From contig CAVSND010000016.1 of NCBI GenBank assembly GCA_963729215.1, positions 310,001 through 374,000 of the forward strand: a stretch of DNA of 64,000 nucleotides, written 5' to 3'. The notes beneath the pieces were generated by a model. That model was given only the letters and a program-made list of their open reading frames with translations, did not search any database and was not told the DNA's origin. How positions within the stretch are numbered: position 1 is the first letter of the stretch; the number at the start of each line of letters is the position of its first letter. The translations under genes were made by a program, and so were the position numbers. The DNA is from CAVQJU01 sp963729215. GTDB taxonomy: Bacteria; Acidobacteriota; Vicinamibacteria; Vicinamibacterales; CAVVIG01. Positions 1 to 9,001 of this stretch are shown piece by piece.

Positions 1-23
1 GTCCCACAAATAGCTTCATACGA

Positions 24-127
24 ATCTGGTCATCTGGTCATCTAGTCATCTGGTCAGTGCTGATCAATCTGGAAATGGTCAAATCTCAAAACGATGACCA
101 GATGACTAGATGACCAGATGACCAGAT
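24..127. repeat. Inverted repeat built from tandem octamers
   Basis: Two perfectly complementary 33-base arms (24-56 and 95-127) are separated by a 38-base spacer. Each arm is itself made of four tandem copies of an 8-base unit, CTGGTCAT on the plus strand, one copy carrying the variant CTAGTCAT. The element ends three bases from the stop codon of the ACT-domain gene (130-132), so it would form the 3' end of that transcript as a long hairpin. There is no obvious T-tract, so a classical intrinsic terminator is not supported. The same architecture with other units recurs at 48774, 57398 and 63147. Confidence 0.9.
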
Positions 128-129
128 GT

Positions 130-513
130 TTAGAGTCCGGCAACTGCCGAGGCGCGCATCGCGTCGTCCACGCCGAGGACCACCGATGCCGTTGCGGATG
201 CATCCGCGCAGCCGCCATAGGCGTATTCGACGTTGACGCCGGCTTCAGCGACCAGCCGCAGCGGCCCGGCGAGTGCTCCCGCCGTGTTCGGAAGCGTAGA
301 GACCACCACTTCGCGTTCGGTGACCTGGTGATGGTGATCCCGAAGCACGGCCGCGCCGTGCACGTGATTGTCCACGACTATCCGCAGATTCCCCGACGCG
401 TCGAGCGAGAGGGCCTGGATATTCACGCGTTCGGCGTCGAGGAGCCGGCAGACGCCGCCGAGCGCTCCGGGGCTGTTGGGCAGCCGGAGGTTGAGTTCTT
501 TGCGAATCGCCAT
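130..513 (-). CDS. Tandem ACT-domain protein
   Basis: 127 residues, ATG start at 513. Two ACT-like modules can be seen: residues about 3-65, with the signature LPNSPGALGGVCRLL, and about 68-125, with LPNTAGALAGPLRLVAEAG followed by a second beta-strand. ACT modules bind amino acids or other small ligands and regulate enzymes; here no catalytic domain is attached, so the protein is probably a stand-alone ligand sensor. It lies 163 bp downstream of the OmpA-like gene on the same strand, with no recognisable gene in between. The ligand cannot be read from the sequence. Confidence 0.75.
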   Translation of the reverse strand: MAIRKELNLRLPNSPGALGGVCRLLDAERVNIQALSLDASGNLRIVVDNHVHGAAVLRDHHHQVTEREVVVSTLPNTAGALAGPLRLVAEAGVNVEYAYGGCADASATASVVLGVDDAMRASAVAGL

Positions 514-676
514 GCGGAAAGCTTAGCGCATCGGCGGGCGGCGGGGGGACGAATGAGACGGGGCGGGAACGGGCGAGGTGACAGCCAGCGCCGGCACATG
601 CTGCCGACGGCTGGCTGCCGATTACTGACCTGCCTTCGCTCGCTCCCGATCCATGCGAGCGCGGAGGCGGGCTGTT

Positions 677-1364
677 CTACGCGAGCACGCGGATGACAAC
701 GCGGCGGTTCTGGGCGCGATCGGCCTTCGTCTTGTTCGGCGCGACCGGCTTCGTTTCGCCGTAGCTGATGACGTTCATCTTGTGCAGCGGGATCATGTAC
801 TGCTCGGTACAGGTACTTTTCGACGGCCTGGGCGCGCTCCATACCGATCTTCTCGTTGATCGCCGGCGAGCCGACGTTGTCCGTGTGGCCCTCGATCTCG
901 ATGAAGACGTTCTTCGGGTCTTCCTTGAGGTGGGTCACCATCTCGTCGATCTTGGCCTTCACTTCATCCGGCAGCTCGGCCTTGCCGAACTTGAAGTTGC
1001 CCTGATCCTCGCTCAGCACCACTTCGTACACGAGGCGGCGGTTCTGCTTGTCGAACGTGTCGAGCTTGGTGCCGACACCGTTCGCAGCGGACCGGGCGTC
1101 AACAGCGGCGGCCTTCGCATCGGCGGCCGCGCCGTTGGCCTGCTGAGCCGATGCCGCAGCGGCCGACGCCTTCTGATCGACTTCCGTGATCCGACCTTCG
1201 TTCTTGCGCGTGCGCTCCTGCGTTTCCTCGACCGAACGGCCGAGCGAGTCAACCTTGTCGTTGACCTCGCCGACGCTGGTCCTGACGAACTTCTTCGATG
1301 CGCAGGCTGTCGTGCCGGCGACGACGATGAGGGCGACGGGGATGAACGTGAACAATTTCCGCAT
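677..1364 (-). CDS. OmpA-family peptidoglycan-associated protein (apparent frameshift)
   Basis: A start at 1364 gives a hydrophobic signal sequence ending in TTACASK, a probable lipobox, then a long Ala-rich heptad-like stretch (residues about 25-105) suggestive of a trimeric coiled coil, then an OmpA C-terminal peptidoglycan-binding domain with GHTDNVGS and MERAQAVEKYL. Near 806 the frame breaks: the other frame continues with EQYMIPLHKMNVISYGE and ends in NRRVVIRVLA at stop 677-679, exactly as OmpA domains do. One extra base (CTCGGTA where CTCGTA is expected) explains this. It is likely an outer-membrane lipoprotein tethering the envelope to peptidoglycan. A sequencing error is more likely than a true pseudogene, since both halves are intact. 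Confidence 0.82.
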
Positions 1365-1378
1365 GACTGAGTCTCCTC

Positions 1379-2350
1379 CTACAACGAGTTCGGGCGAGAG
1401 TGCCCCGCGATGTAACCACTTCGTGCGCGAACCACCATATTCTTGTTGCGGACCCGCACGGCGAGCCGGTGCCAGCCCGGATCGCCGCTGGACTCGAACG
1501 CGATGAGATATTGATGCCGCAGTTCCTCGACGATCTGCCGCGCCGCCAGGCTGCGCTCCACCGGCGAACTGGAGACGAAGACGTGTCCCCCGGTCAGGTT
1601 GGCGAGATCCACCAGCGGGCCGGCCAGGGGCGACTTGGTCGGGCCCGTCGCCAGATCCGATGACGGGTTGTCGATCGAGGACACGACGCCGAAGATGTAC
1701 ACGGGCACGTCAATGGCGCTGGCGATGCCGGACACCTGCGCGGGCGTCATCCGGCTGGCGTTGTCGTTGCCGTCGGTGAAGACGACCACCGCACGACGGC
1801 GCCCTTCGCGGGCGGCCACGCGTTCCGACGTGCGGGCGATGGCGTCGAACAGGGACGTCGCTCCGAACGGCATCACCTTCGACAGCGCCGGCGGCAGGGT
1901 CCTGAGCCCGCTGGTGAACGGCGTCGATTCCTCGAGCCGTGTGTCGAACCGAAACACGCCGGCTTCGTCCTGCGTGACGTCGAGCCAGCTCAGAACGTGC
2001 GTTGCCGCCTCGCGCGCCTGCCCGAACAAACCTTCCATGCTGCCGCTGACATCGAACAGCAGGGCGACACTGACGCCCGCCAGATCCTGGCGGAAGTCGG
2101 TAATCGGGCGCGATCGGCCCCCGTCGGTCACTTCGAAATCGCGAACCGTCAGGTCCTGAACGAACCTGCCCTTGTTGTCGCGGACGATGGCCGCGACGCG
2201 AACGAGATCCACGCTGGACCGGAACGTTGTAACTGGTTGGTCCTCCCTGGTTGTCGCCCCAGGCGTCTGTCCGTGAACGCCATGTGCTCCAACCGTTAAA
2301 ACCGCCAGAACAGAGCAGAACATGAGCTTGCCTTGCGTCGTCTCAAACAC
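1379..2350 (-). CDS. VWFA-related secreted protein, acidobacterial type
   Basis: 323 residues with a GTG start at 2350; an ATG at 2323 is an alternative and both give a secretion signal (hydrophobic FCSVLAVLTVGAHG). After a short beta-domain with the family phrase VRDFEVTDGG comes a von Willebrand A domain carrying the metal-ion site DVSGSM (residues 100-105) and a second strand ending FTDGNDN. This matches the family of VWFA-related proteins strongly expanded in Acidobacteria, whose role is unknown; VWA domains usually mediate metal-dependent protein binding. It sits 14 bp upstream of the OmpA-like gene in the same direction. Confidence 0.85.
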   Translation of the reverse strand: MFETTQGKLMFCSVLAVLTVGAHGVHGQTPGATTREDQPVTTFRSSVDLVRVAAIVRDNKGRFVQDLTVRDFEVTDGGRSRPITDFRQDLAGVSVALLFDVSGSMEGLFGQAREAATHVLSWLDVTQDEAGVFRFDTRLEESTPFTSGLRTLPPALSKVMPFGATSLFDAIARTSERVAAREGRRRAVVVFTDGNDNASRMTPAQVSGIASAIDVPVYIFGVVSSIDNPSSDLATGPTKSPLAGPLVDLANLTGGHVFVSSSPVERSLAARQIVEELRHQYLIAFESSGDPGWHRLAVRVRNKNMVVRARSGYIAGHSRPNSL

Positions 2351-2549
2351 CGTTGATGACCTCAGCTAGCCTCACGTATCGGCAAGATGCAAGGAGTTCG
2401 CCACAGCTCGGGTCCGTATTTTCATATACTTAACGGCCGAGCCCGGTCTGGAACCGAGTCAGGTGACCACCATGCTCTGTAAGAACGACGCGCTTCAGGG
2501 AACGTCCATGCCAGAAAAGGGAGCTGTCGCGCCGTTGTATAGTGGCCTC

Positions 2550-3780
2550 GTGAGCACTACCAATATTGTTAAAGGTGGCCTCAGCGTCCCTGTCGCGCGC
2601 CGCGTCGACGCCTTCAGCTATGCCATCCGCAACGTCGTCCTCGAGGCCCAGCGTGTGGAGGCCGCCGGCCTCCGCGTACGGTACTTGAACATTGGCGACC
2701 CCAACGCATTCGGTTTCAAGACGCCGCCGCATCTGATCGCCGCCGTCGAGCGAGCCATGCGGGACGGCCACAACGGGTACGGTCCGTCGCCCGGCATCGC
2801 GGTCGCGCGCGAAGCGGTCGCGTCCGAGCTCACCGGGAAAGGGCTTCCCGGTCACGGCCGACCGCGTCCTCATTACAGCGGGGACCTCGGAAGCGATCGA
2901 TCTCGTGCTCAGCTCGCTCGTGGACCGCGACGGCGAGGTCCTGGTTCCGATGCCCACGTACCCGCTCTACACGGCGGTCCTGGCGAAGATCGACGCCCAG
3001 GCGCGGTATTACCGGGTCGACCCGGCGCGCGGGTGGCTGCCGGATCTCGACCACCTCGAGAGCCTGGTCACGAAGGCCACTCGTGTCCTCGTGGTCATCG
3101 ATCCGAACAACCCGACCGGTGCGACCTACCCGGTCGCCACGCGCCGGGCGCTGCTGGACTTCGCCGAGCGGCACGGGTTGGTGATCCTCGCCGACGAGGT
3201 ATACGGCGATCTCGGCTATGACGGCCCGATCGACCCGATCGGCAAGCTGGATCCCGATGCCGCCATCATCACCTTCTCCAGCCTGTCGAAAGCGTACCTG
3301 GCGCCGGGATGGCGGACCGGCTGGATGGCCCTCGGACGGACGCCGCGCCTCGACAACGCGCTGGCGGCGATTCGCAAGATGTCCGATGCCCGGCTCTGCG
3401 GCACCGTGCCGATGCAGTACGCCGTGGCTGAAGCGCTGCTCGGCGACCGATCGCACCAGCCGGTATTCCGCGCGGCGCTCCGTGCCCGCGCGACCGTGAC
3501 CGCCCGGCGGCTGTCCGCGATACCGGGCATCACGTGCGATCTCCCCACGGCGGGTTTCTACGCGATGCCGAAGGTGGATCTGCCACACGGCCGCACGGAT
3601 CAGGACTACATATTCGGCCTCCTGCGCGCAACGGGAGTCCTGTGCGTCTACGGGTCCGGCTTCGGGATGCCTGCCGAAGATGGCTTCTTCCGCGTCGTGT
3701 TCCTCGCATCACCGGAGGAGCTCGACGAGATCTACGACCTGATGGCGGATTTCACCGCGCGCTTTCGCGCGAATCCCTGA
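2550..3780 (+). CDS. PLP-dependent aminotransferase, class I/II (apparent frameshift)
   Basis: The product resembles AlaA/AspC-type aminotransferases: an N-terminal NIGDPNAFGFKTPPHLI stretch, the central DPNNPTGATYP, DEVYGDLGYDG, and the PLP lysine in SSLSKAYLAPGWRTGW. The frame changes at about 2850: CCCGGTCACG must be read as CCCGTCACG to restore PVTADRVLITAGTSEAIDLV, linking the two intact halves. The start is uncertain: GTG at 2550 lies six bases after TATAGT (2538-2543) and fits the family's N-terminus; ATG 2508 and GTG 2463 are in-frame alternatives. It likely transaminates alanine or a similar amino acid with 2-oxoglutarate. The next gene, an acyltransferase of the same PLP fold, follows 64 bp later. 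Confidence 0.82.
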
Positions 3781-3844
3781 TTTCGGGGGTTCCCTTTTGC
3801 GTTTTTCGTTCTACGTTCAGGCGCGTCTTTCGGCCTGGTAAGGC

Positions 3845-5029
3845 ATGCGCCGCGATCCGCTGGCCTACCTGACGACCGAGCTGACGTCTCTCAAGACACA
3901 GGGCCTCTACCGGCAGCTGCGCGTCCTCGAAGACGAACAGAAACCTCACACCACGTTCGACCACCGCCTGGTGGTCAACCTCTCGTCGAACAATTATCTC
4001 GGCCTCACCACGCATCCGCGACTGCGTGAGCGCGCGCTCGAGGCGACGCGGCGATTCGGCGTCGGCACGGGATCAGTTCGGACGATCGCCGGCACGATGG
4101 CCATCCATATGGAGCTCGAGCGCCGCCTTGCGGAGTTCAAGCAGACCGAAGCCGTCGTCGTCTTCCAGAGCGGTTTCGCGGCCAACGCGGGCACGGTTTC
4201 GGCCATCCTGGGCAAGGACGACATCGTCGTGTCCGACGAGCTGAACCATGCGAGCATCATCGACGGCTGCCGCCTCAGTCGTGCGACGATCAAGGTCTTT
4301 GCTCACAGGGACGTGGATGCGGCGCGGGCCGTGCTCAAGTCGCTGCCCGCGAACAAGCGCGCGCTGCTCATTACCGACGGCGTGTTCAGCATGGACGGCG
4401 ACCTCGGCCCCCTGCCGGAGTTGTGCACGCTGGCCGAAGAGTACGGATGCATCATGATGGTGGATGACGCGCACGCCAGCGGCGTCTTCGGCCGGAACGG
4501 ACGCGGGACGATCGACCATTTCGGCGTGCACGGGCGCGTGGACGTTCAGGTCGGGACGCTGTCGAAAGCCATCGGCGTGCTGGGCGGCTACGTCGCCGGG
4601 TCGCGGGATCTCATCGAGTTCCTGTACCACCGCGCCCGGCCGTTCCTCTTCTCGACTTCGCACCCGCCGGCTGTCGCCGCCGCCTGCCTTGCCGCGATTG
4701 ACGTCCTTCTCGACGAGCCTGCGATCATCGAGCGGCTCTGGGACAACACGCGGTTCTTCAAGGCGGGGCTCGCGAAGCTCGGATTCAATACCGGCGTCAG
4801 CGAGAGCCCGATCACGCCGGTCATCGTCGGCGACGGCGCACTCGCCATGACGTTGTCGGATCGGCTGTTCGAGGCCGGCGTCTTCGCGCAGGGCATTGCG
4901 TCACCGACCGTGCCGCCGGGCAAGGCGCGCGTGCGGACCATCGTGACCGCCACGCACACGCGCGAAGAATTGCAGTTCGCGCTCGACGCCTTCGAACGCG
5001 TTGGCCGGGCGCTGGGAATCGTGCCATGA
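3845..5029 (+). CDS. kbl: Glycine C-acetyltransferase / Kbl-BioF-type alpha-oxoamine synthase
   Basis: 394 residues, the usual length for the alpha-oxoamine synthase family. Visible signatures are NLSSNNYLGLTTHP, GSVRTIAGTMAIHMELE, SDELNHASIIDG, the DDAHASGVFGRNGRG segment and the PLP lysine in GTLSKAIGVLGGYVAG. The family condenses an acyl-CoA with an amino acid. The HASIIDG and VRTIAGT phrases favour 2-amino-3-ketobutyrate CoA ligase (glycine plus acetyl-CoA) over BioF, and no biotin gene is nearby, but BioF-like specificity is not excluded. No threonine dehydrogenase gene, the usual Kbl partner, is in the window. The stop overlaps the next start as ATGA. Confidence 0.82.
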   Translation: MRRDPLAYLTTELTSLKTQGLYRQLRVLEDEQKPHTTFDHRLVVNLSSNNYLGLTTHPRLRERALEATRRFGVGTGSVRTIAGTMAIHMELERRLAEFKQTEAVVVFQSGFAANAGTVSAILGKDDIVVSDELNHASIIDGCRLSRATIKVFAHRDVDAARAVLKSLPANKRALLITDGVFSMDGDLGPLPELCTLAEEYGCIMMVDDAHASGVFGRNGRGTIDHFGVHGRVDVQVGTLSKAIGVLGGYVAGSRDLIEFLYHRARPFLFSTSHPPAVAAACLAAIDVLLDEPAIIERLWDNTRFFKAGLAKLGFNTGVSESPITPVIVGDGALAMTLSDRLFEAGVFAQGIASPTVPPGKARVRTIVTATHTREELQFALDAFERVGRALGIVP

Positions 5030-6198
5030 GCAGGTCTCGCCGGATCGAGGAGTGGTGGAAGACCTACATCCGCGACCTGAAGGCCGAGGATCTCCAGCGG
5101 CTCTTCACGCGCGACACGCGCGAAGCCTACGAGTTTTTCGCCCGCCACATCGACCCGAAACAGTTCGAAGGTCTGCCGTGGCACCAGCGGGCCGCCGTCC
5201 GGCTGCGGCTGTTCTTCACCGCGTTCACGATGAAGCTGTCGCCCGCCCGGCGGGTGGTGTACGCCGCATCGCTCATCTTTGCGGTGGGCGGCTTCATCAC
5301 GCTGGTGCGCTGGCGTGCCGCCCAGCTGCACGTCAGCGGCGTCGACTTCGTTATTCCCGGCGTGGTGCTGCCCAACGGCATCGTGTCGCTGCTCATTGCC
5401 TTCGCGCTCGTCAACCTGCTGGTGCTGCTCGAGGTGGCCGACCGTCTGTCGCTCAAGAACGATCTCGAGATCGCCCGCGAAATCCAGAAGGCCATGCTGC
5501 CCCCCGGCCGGTTCCGGGCGCCCGGCGCGGATGTCGCCGGGTTGAGCAGGCCGGCCAATACGGTGGGCGGGGATTTTTACGAAATCCTGCCGCTCGGCGA
5601 CGGGCGGCTCGTGACGGCCGTCGGCGACGTCGCAGGCAAAGGCAGCCCCGCGGCGCTGTTGATGGCCCTGCTCCTCGCGATGATGCGTACGCTGGTGGAC
5701 GAGCGGCTTCAGCCGGCCGCGCTTCTGGAGCGGCTGAACATCCAGGTGTGCCGGCAGGCCCCGGGTACGCGCTTCATCACATTGTTCTACTCGGTGTTCG
5801 ACATGACGACCGGCGAGTTGGCGTACGTGAACGCCGGTCACACGACGCCGCTCGTGCTCGGCTCAGACGGCACCGTCACGCGCCTTCATCACGGCGGCGT
5901 GGCGCTCGGCATGTTCGAGGCGTCCACGTACGAGACGGGCCGCGTGACGCTCGGGCCCGACGATCTCCTTGCGATCTACAGCGACGGCATCACGGAGGCG
6001 GAAAGCCCCGCCGGCGTTCCGTTCGACGAGGGCGGCCTGGAAGAAATCCTGCTGACAGAACGAGCGAACAACGTCGCCGCCATTGGCTCGGCCGTCGTGC
6101 GCGCGGTCGAACGACACACCTCCGACGTCCGGTTCGCCGACGATTTAACGCTGCTGTTGCTCCGACGTTCGGGCGTACCCGTCGCCGCCGGTGTCTAA
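5026..6198 (+). CDS. Membrane-anchored SpoIIE/RsbU-type PP2C phosphatase
   Basis: 390 residues, starting in a 4-base ATGA overlap with the upstream gene. Residues 1-75 are basic and cytoplasmic; two membrane segments lie near 77-95 and 117-136; then a linker (LSLKNDLEIAREIQKAMLPP) typical of RsbU-like proteins leads into the PP2C/SpoIIE domain with GGDFYE (181-186), GDVAGKG (200-206), YVNAGH and YSDGITEAE. Such phosphatases dephosphorylate anti-anti-sigma factors of the partner-switching type. No RsbV/RsbW homologue is encoded nearby, so the substrate must lie elsewhere. The stop overlaps the next start (TAATG). Confidence 0.88.
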   Translation: MSRSRRIEEWWKTYIRDLKAEDLQRLFTRDTREAYEFFARHIDPKQFEGLPWHQRAAVRLRLFFTAFTMKLSPARRVVYAASLIFAVGGFITLVRWRAAQLHVSGVDFVIPGVVLPNGIVSLLIAFALVNLLVLLEVADRLSLKNDLEIAREIQKAMLPPGRFRAPGADVAGLSRPANTVGGDFYEILPLGDGRLVTAVGDVAGKGSPAALLMALLLAMMRTLVDERLQPAALLERLNIQVCRQAPGTRFITLFYSVFDMTTGELAYVNAGHTTPLVLGSDGTVTRLHHGGVALGMFEASTYETGRVTLGPDDLLAIYSDGITEAESPAGVPFDEGGLEEILLTERANNVAAIGSAVVRAVERHTSDVRFADDLTLLLLRRSGVPVAAGV

Positions 6199-8894
6199 TG
6201 ACAGCGTTGACCCGACCTCTTATTGCCGCGCTGGCGATTTGGGCGTGTCTCGCCGCCGCGCGTGACGCGCGCGCCCAGGGCCAGGCCGGCCCGGCGTCGG
6301 GCGCGGCCTCGCGCGAGGCCCAGATCACGACCGACGACGACGTCGTCCAGCGGCTGCTCTCCCGGCTCGAGACGATCGTGCAGTCCGGCGACCTCATCAG
6401 CTACCTCGATCTCGTCTCCGGCGCCACCAACCGCACGCGCGCGATTGATTTCGGCCGGTCGGAACTCGTGCCCGGCGCGACTCGCGCCGTCATTCGCGAG
6501 CGGGATCGCGTTCCGTTCGGCAGCAGCCTGACCCCCGGCGGATACCGCCTCGTTGTCGATGTCTTCGTGGAGTTTGGCAACCGGGCACGCGTGGCCTCGT
6601 GGCAGCTTGACGTGCAGAAAACGGCCGACGGTCTCCAGATCATCGGCGCGGAGCGTCTGACGTCGGTCGAAAACCTGTACCGGATCAGCCTGGACACGAC
6701 GAAGCAGTTCACCGCCAGCAACCTGACGCTCAAAGCCGAAGATCTCGACGTGACGCTCGAGTCGGGCAGCGTGTTTTTCGCCCCGACCGAGGTGGGAGTC
6801 ACCGCCATGGTCCTTCTGGGACGCGGCGAGATGCGGTTTCACCCGAAGCCGGAAACCGAGCGGGGCCAGGTCAGAATCTTCTGCGGCAGCGAGACGCTGG
6901 TGGCGCGATTCGACTCGGCGTTTCTGCGGCTGGACCCGTCCGATTTCAACGAGCTCGTGGCGTCGGACGCGCTTACCGCTCGAACGGTGGACGCGCGCGA
7001 CGCGAAAAAGGCCGGCGAGCTGTTTACCGAGGATTCGGTCAAGTCCTTTCAGATTGGCCTTGGTGACCTGAGCGCCGATATGTGGTCGTTGCTGCCCGGC
7101 CGAGGCAATTTCCTCGGCGAGATCCATACCCGCCGCTACGGAACGTTGACGTACGCGCGCTCGCGATCCGACGCCGAGGACATCACGCTGTTCGACCGCA
7201 CCAGGCGGCGCAACATCTCGGTGTATGCGTCCGAGGAGACCCTGGCGCGCCGCGGCCAGACGTACAGCGACGACGATAACCGTGACTACGACGTCGTGGA
7301 CTACAACATAGACTTGGCGTATTCGCCCCTCCGCCAGTTCCTCGACGGCGTGGCGAGCGTGCGGATGCGCGTGCGCAGCACTTCCCTGTCGACGATTTCG
7401 CTCCGGCTCTCCGACGCGCTCGTCGTGCGCTCGATCACGAGCGACCGCTTTGGCCGGTTGTTCGGGTTTCGCGTCAACCGGCAGAACGTCGTCGTCATCA
7501 ACCTGCCCGCGGCGCTCGTTCGCGACACCTTGCTGACACTGACGTTCGTCTACTCCGGCCGTCTGGAAGCGCAGACGCCCGATGGCAACGAGGCTGTGGG
7601 GGTGGCTGCCGCCGGCCAGGATCCGTCGTTCGAAGTGCAGCCGGAGTTTGCGGCCGAGCCCAGCTATCTGTACAGCAATCGAAACGCGTGGTATCCGCAG
7701 GCCACGTCAACCGACTACGCGACCGCGACGCTGAAGATCACCGTGCCGCCGTCGTACGACTGCGTGGCGAGCGGGGTGCTGCAGCCCGGATGGCCGCAAC
7801 TCGCGGGATCCAAGATCGAACAATCCGAGCGCAAGACGTACACGTTCTCAGCCGAGCAGCCGCTTCGGTATCTCGCCTTCCTCGTCAGCAAGTTCGTCCG
7901 GTCGGAGACAGTGAGCGTCCCCTTCCCGCATGGAAATCTGGCCATCTCGGTCGAAGCGAACCCCCGGCAGGCGAAACGCTCGGCGGCGTTCGCCGAACGC
8001 GCGGCCGACATCATCCGGTTCTACGCATCGTTGACCGCGGATGTACCGTACCCGGCGTTCACGCTGGCGATCGTCGAGGGTGAATTGCCCGGCGGCCACA
8101 GCCCGGCGTACTTCGCCCAGCTCTTCCAGCCGCTGCCCATGGCGGTGTTGACGTGGCGCGGTGATCCGGCGGCGTTCGACCGCTTCCCGGACTTCTTCCT
8201 CGCGCACGAGCTCGCCCACCAGTGGTGGGGCCAGGCCGTGGGATGGCGCAACTACCACGAGCAGTGGATCAGCGAGGGGTTCGCGCAATACTTCGCGGCG
8301 CTCTACGCGCAACAGCAGCGCGGCGATGCCGTGTTCGCCGGCGTCATGCGGCAGATGCGCCGCTGGGCCATGAACGAGTCCGATCAGGGCCCAATCTACC
8401 TGGGCTATCGCCTCGGACACATCAAGGGCGACGGACGCATTTTCCGCGCCCTCGTCTACAACAAGAGCGCGTCGGTCCTGCACATGCTGCGGCGAATGGT
8501 CGGCGACGACGCTTTTTTCGAAGGCCTGCGGCAGTTCTATGCCACATCCCGTTTTCAAAAGGCCGGCACCGACGACTTCAAACAGGCCGTCGAGGCAGCC
8601 GCGGGGCGGCCGCTCGATCGTTTTTTCGACCAGTGGATTCTCGGATCGACCCTGCCGCGGCTGAAAGTGACGTCTCGCGTCGATGGCGCCGAGCTGGCCG
8701 TTCACATCGAGCAACTGGGCGAGGTGTTCGACGTGCCCGTGACAATGACCGTGCGCTACGCGGACAAGAAGAGGACCGACATCGTGATTCCGGTCACGGA
8801 GCAGATCACCGACCGCCGCTTCCCCCTCTCGGGCGCCGTCCAGGACGTCGAGGTCAACACCGACGACGGCACCCTGGCCGAATTCGTCAAATAA
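6198..8894 (+). CDS. M1-family zinc metallopeptidase with long N-terminal region
   Basis: 898 residues; ATG 6198 overlaps the preceding stop. A signal peptide (LIAALAIWACLAAARDARAQG) indicates export. Residues about 25-360 are a beta-rich region I cannot assign. The C-terminal half is a gluzincin aminopeptidase: the zinc motif HELAHQWWG (about 670-678), with the third ligand in WISEGFAQYFAAL downstream, and a closing helical domain (SASVLHMLRRMVGDDAFFEGL). The usual GAMEN exopeptidase motif is replaced by VEGELPGGHSPAYFA, so an exo-aminopeptidase specificity should not be assumed. It forms a tight three-gene unit with the acyltransferase and phosphatase genes. Confidence 0.87.
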   Translation: MTALTRPLIAALAIWACLAAARDARAQGQAGPASGAASREAQITTDDDVVQRLLSRLETIVQSGDLISYLDLVSGATNRTRAIDFGRSELVPGATRAVIRERDRVPFGSSLTPGGYRLVVDVFVEFGNRARVASWQLDVQKTADGLQIIGAERLTSVENLYRISLDTTKQFTASNLTLKAEDLDVTLESGSVFFAPTEVGVTAMVLLGRGEMRFHPKPETERGQVRIFCGSETLVARFDSAFLRLDPSDFNELVASDALTARTVDARDAKKAGELFTEDSVKSFQIGLGDLSADMWSLLPGRGNFLGEIHTRRYGTLTYARSRSDAEDITLFDRTRRRNISVYASEETLARRGQTYSDDDNRDYDVVDYNIDLAYSPLRQFLDGVASVRMRVRSTSLSTISLRLSDALVVRSITSDRFGRLFGFRVNRQNVVVINLPAALVRDTLLTLTFVYSGRLEAQTPDGNEAVGVAAAGQDPSFEVQPEFAAEPSYLYSNRNAWYPQATSTDYATATLKITVPPSYDCVASGVLQPGWPQLAGSKIEQSERKTYTFSAEQPLRYLAFLVSKFVRSETVSVPFPHGNLAISVEANPRQAKRSAAFAERAADIIRFYASLTADVPYPAFTLAIVEGELPGGHSPAYFAQLFQPLPMAVLTWRGDPAAFDRFPDFFLAHELAHQWWGQAVGWRNYHEQWISEGFAQYFAALYAQQQRGDAVFAGVMRQMRRWAMNESDQGPIYLGYRLGHIKGDGRIFRALVYNKSASVLHMLRRMVGDDAFFEGLRQFYATSRFQKAGTDDFKQAVEAAAGRPLDRFFDQWILGSTLPRLKVTSRVDGAELAVHIEQLGEVFDVPVTMTVRYADKKRTDIVIPVTEQITDRRFPLSGAVQDVEVNTDDGTLAEFVK

Positions 8895-8985
8895 ACGACT
8901 TCCGAAGGCCCTTTGCGACCGTGGCGCTGCGCCCGTTGGGCACTTCCCCTGCCCTTTGAGGAACTCGCCCCGCCCTTTTTTTCGA

Positions 8986-8991
8986 TATATC
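8986..8991 (+). promoter_or_regulatory. Putative -10 box upstream of the nuoG-like gene
   Basis: TATATC lies ten bases before ATG 9002 and would place transcription start at or just before the start codon. No convincing -35 was found. Weak alone, it fits the pattern of -10 boxes very close to start codons seen at 15942 and 17353. Confidence 0.35.
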
Positions 8992-9001
8992 CTTGAGTGA
9001 G

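Noticed and set aside
3781..3844. Region after the aminotransferase stop (words like GCGTTTTTCGTTCTACGTTC) as another repeat cluster
   Set aside because: It hints at eroded short repeats, but no unit recurs clearly and no inverted partner is visible.
5001..6197. A plus-strand reading frame running upstream from the M1 peptidase gene
   Set aside because: It overlaps the SpoIIE phosphatase in another frame and is Arg-rich nonsense. A signal peptide begins exactly at ATG 6198.
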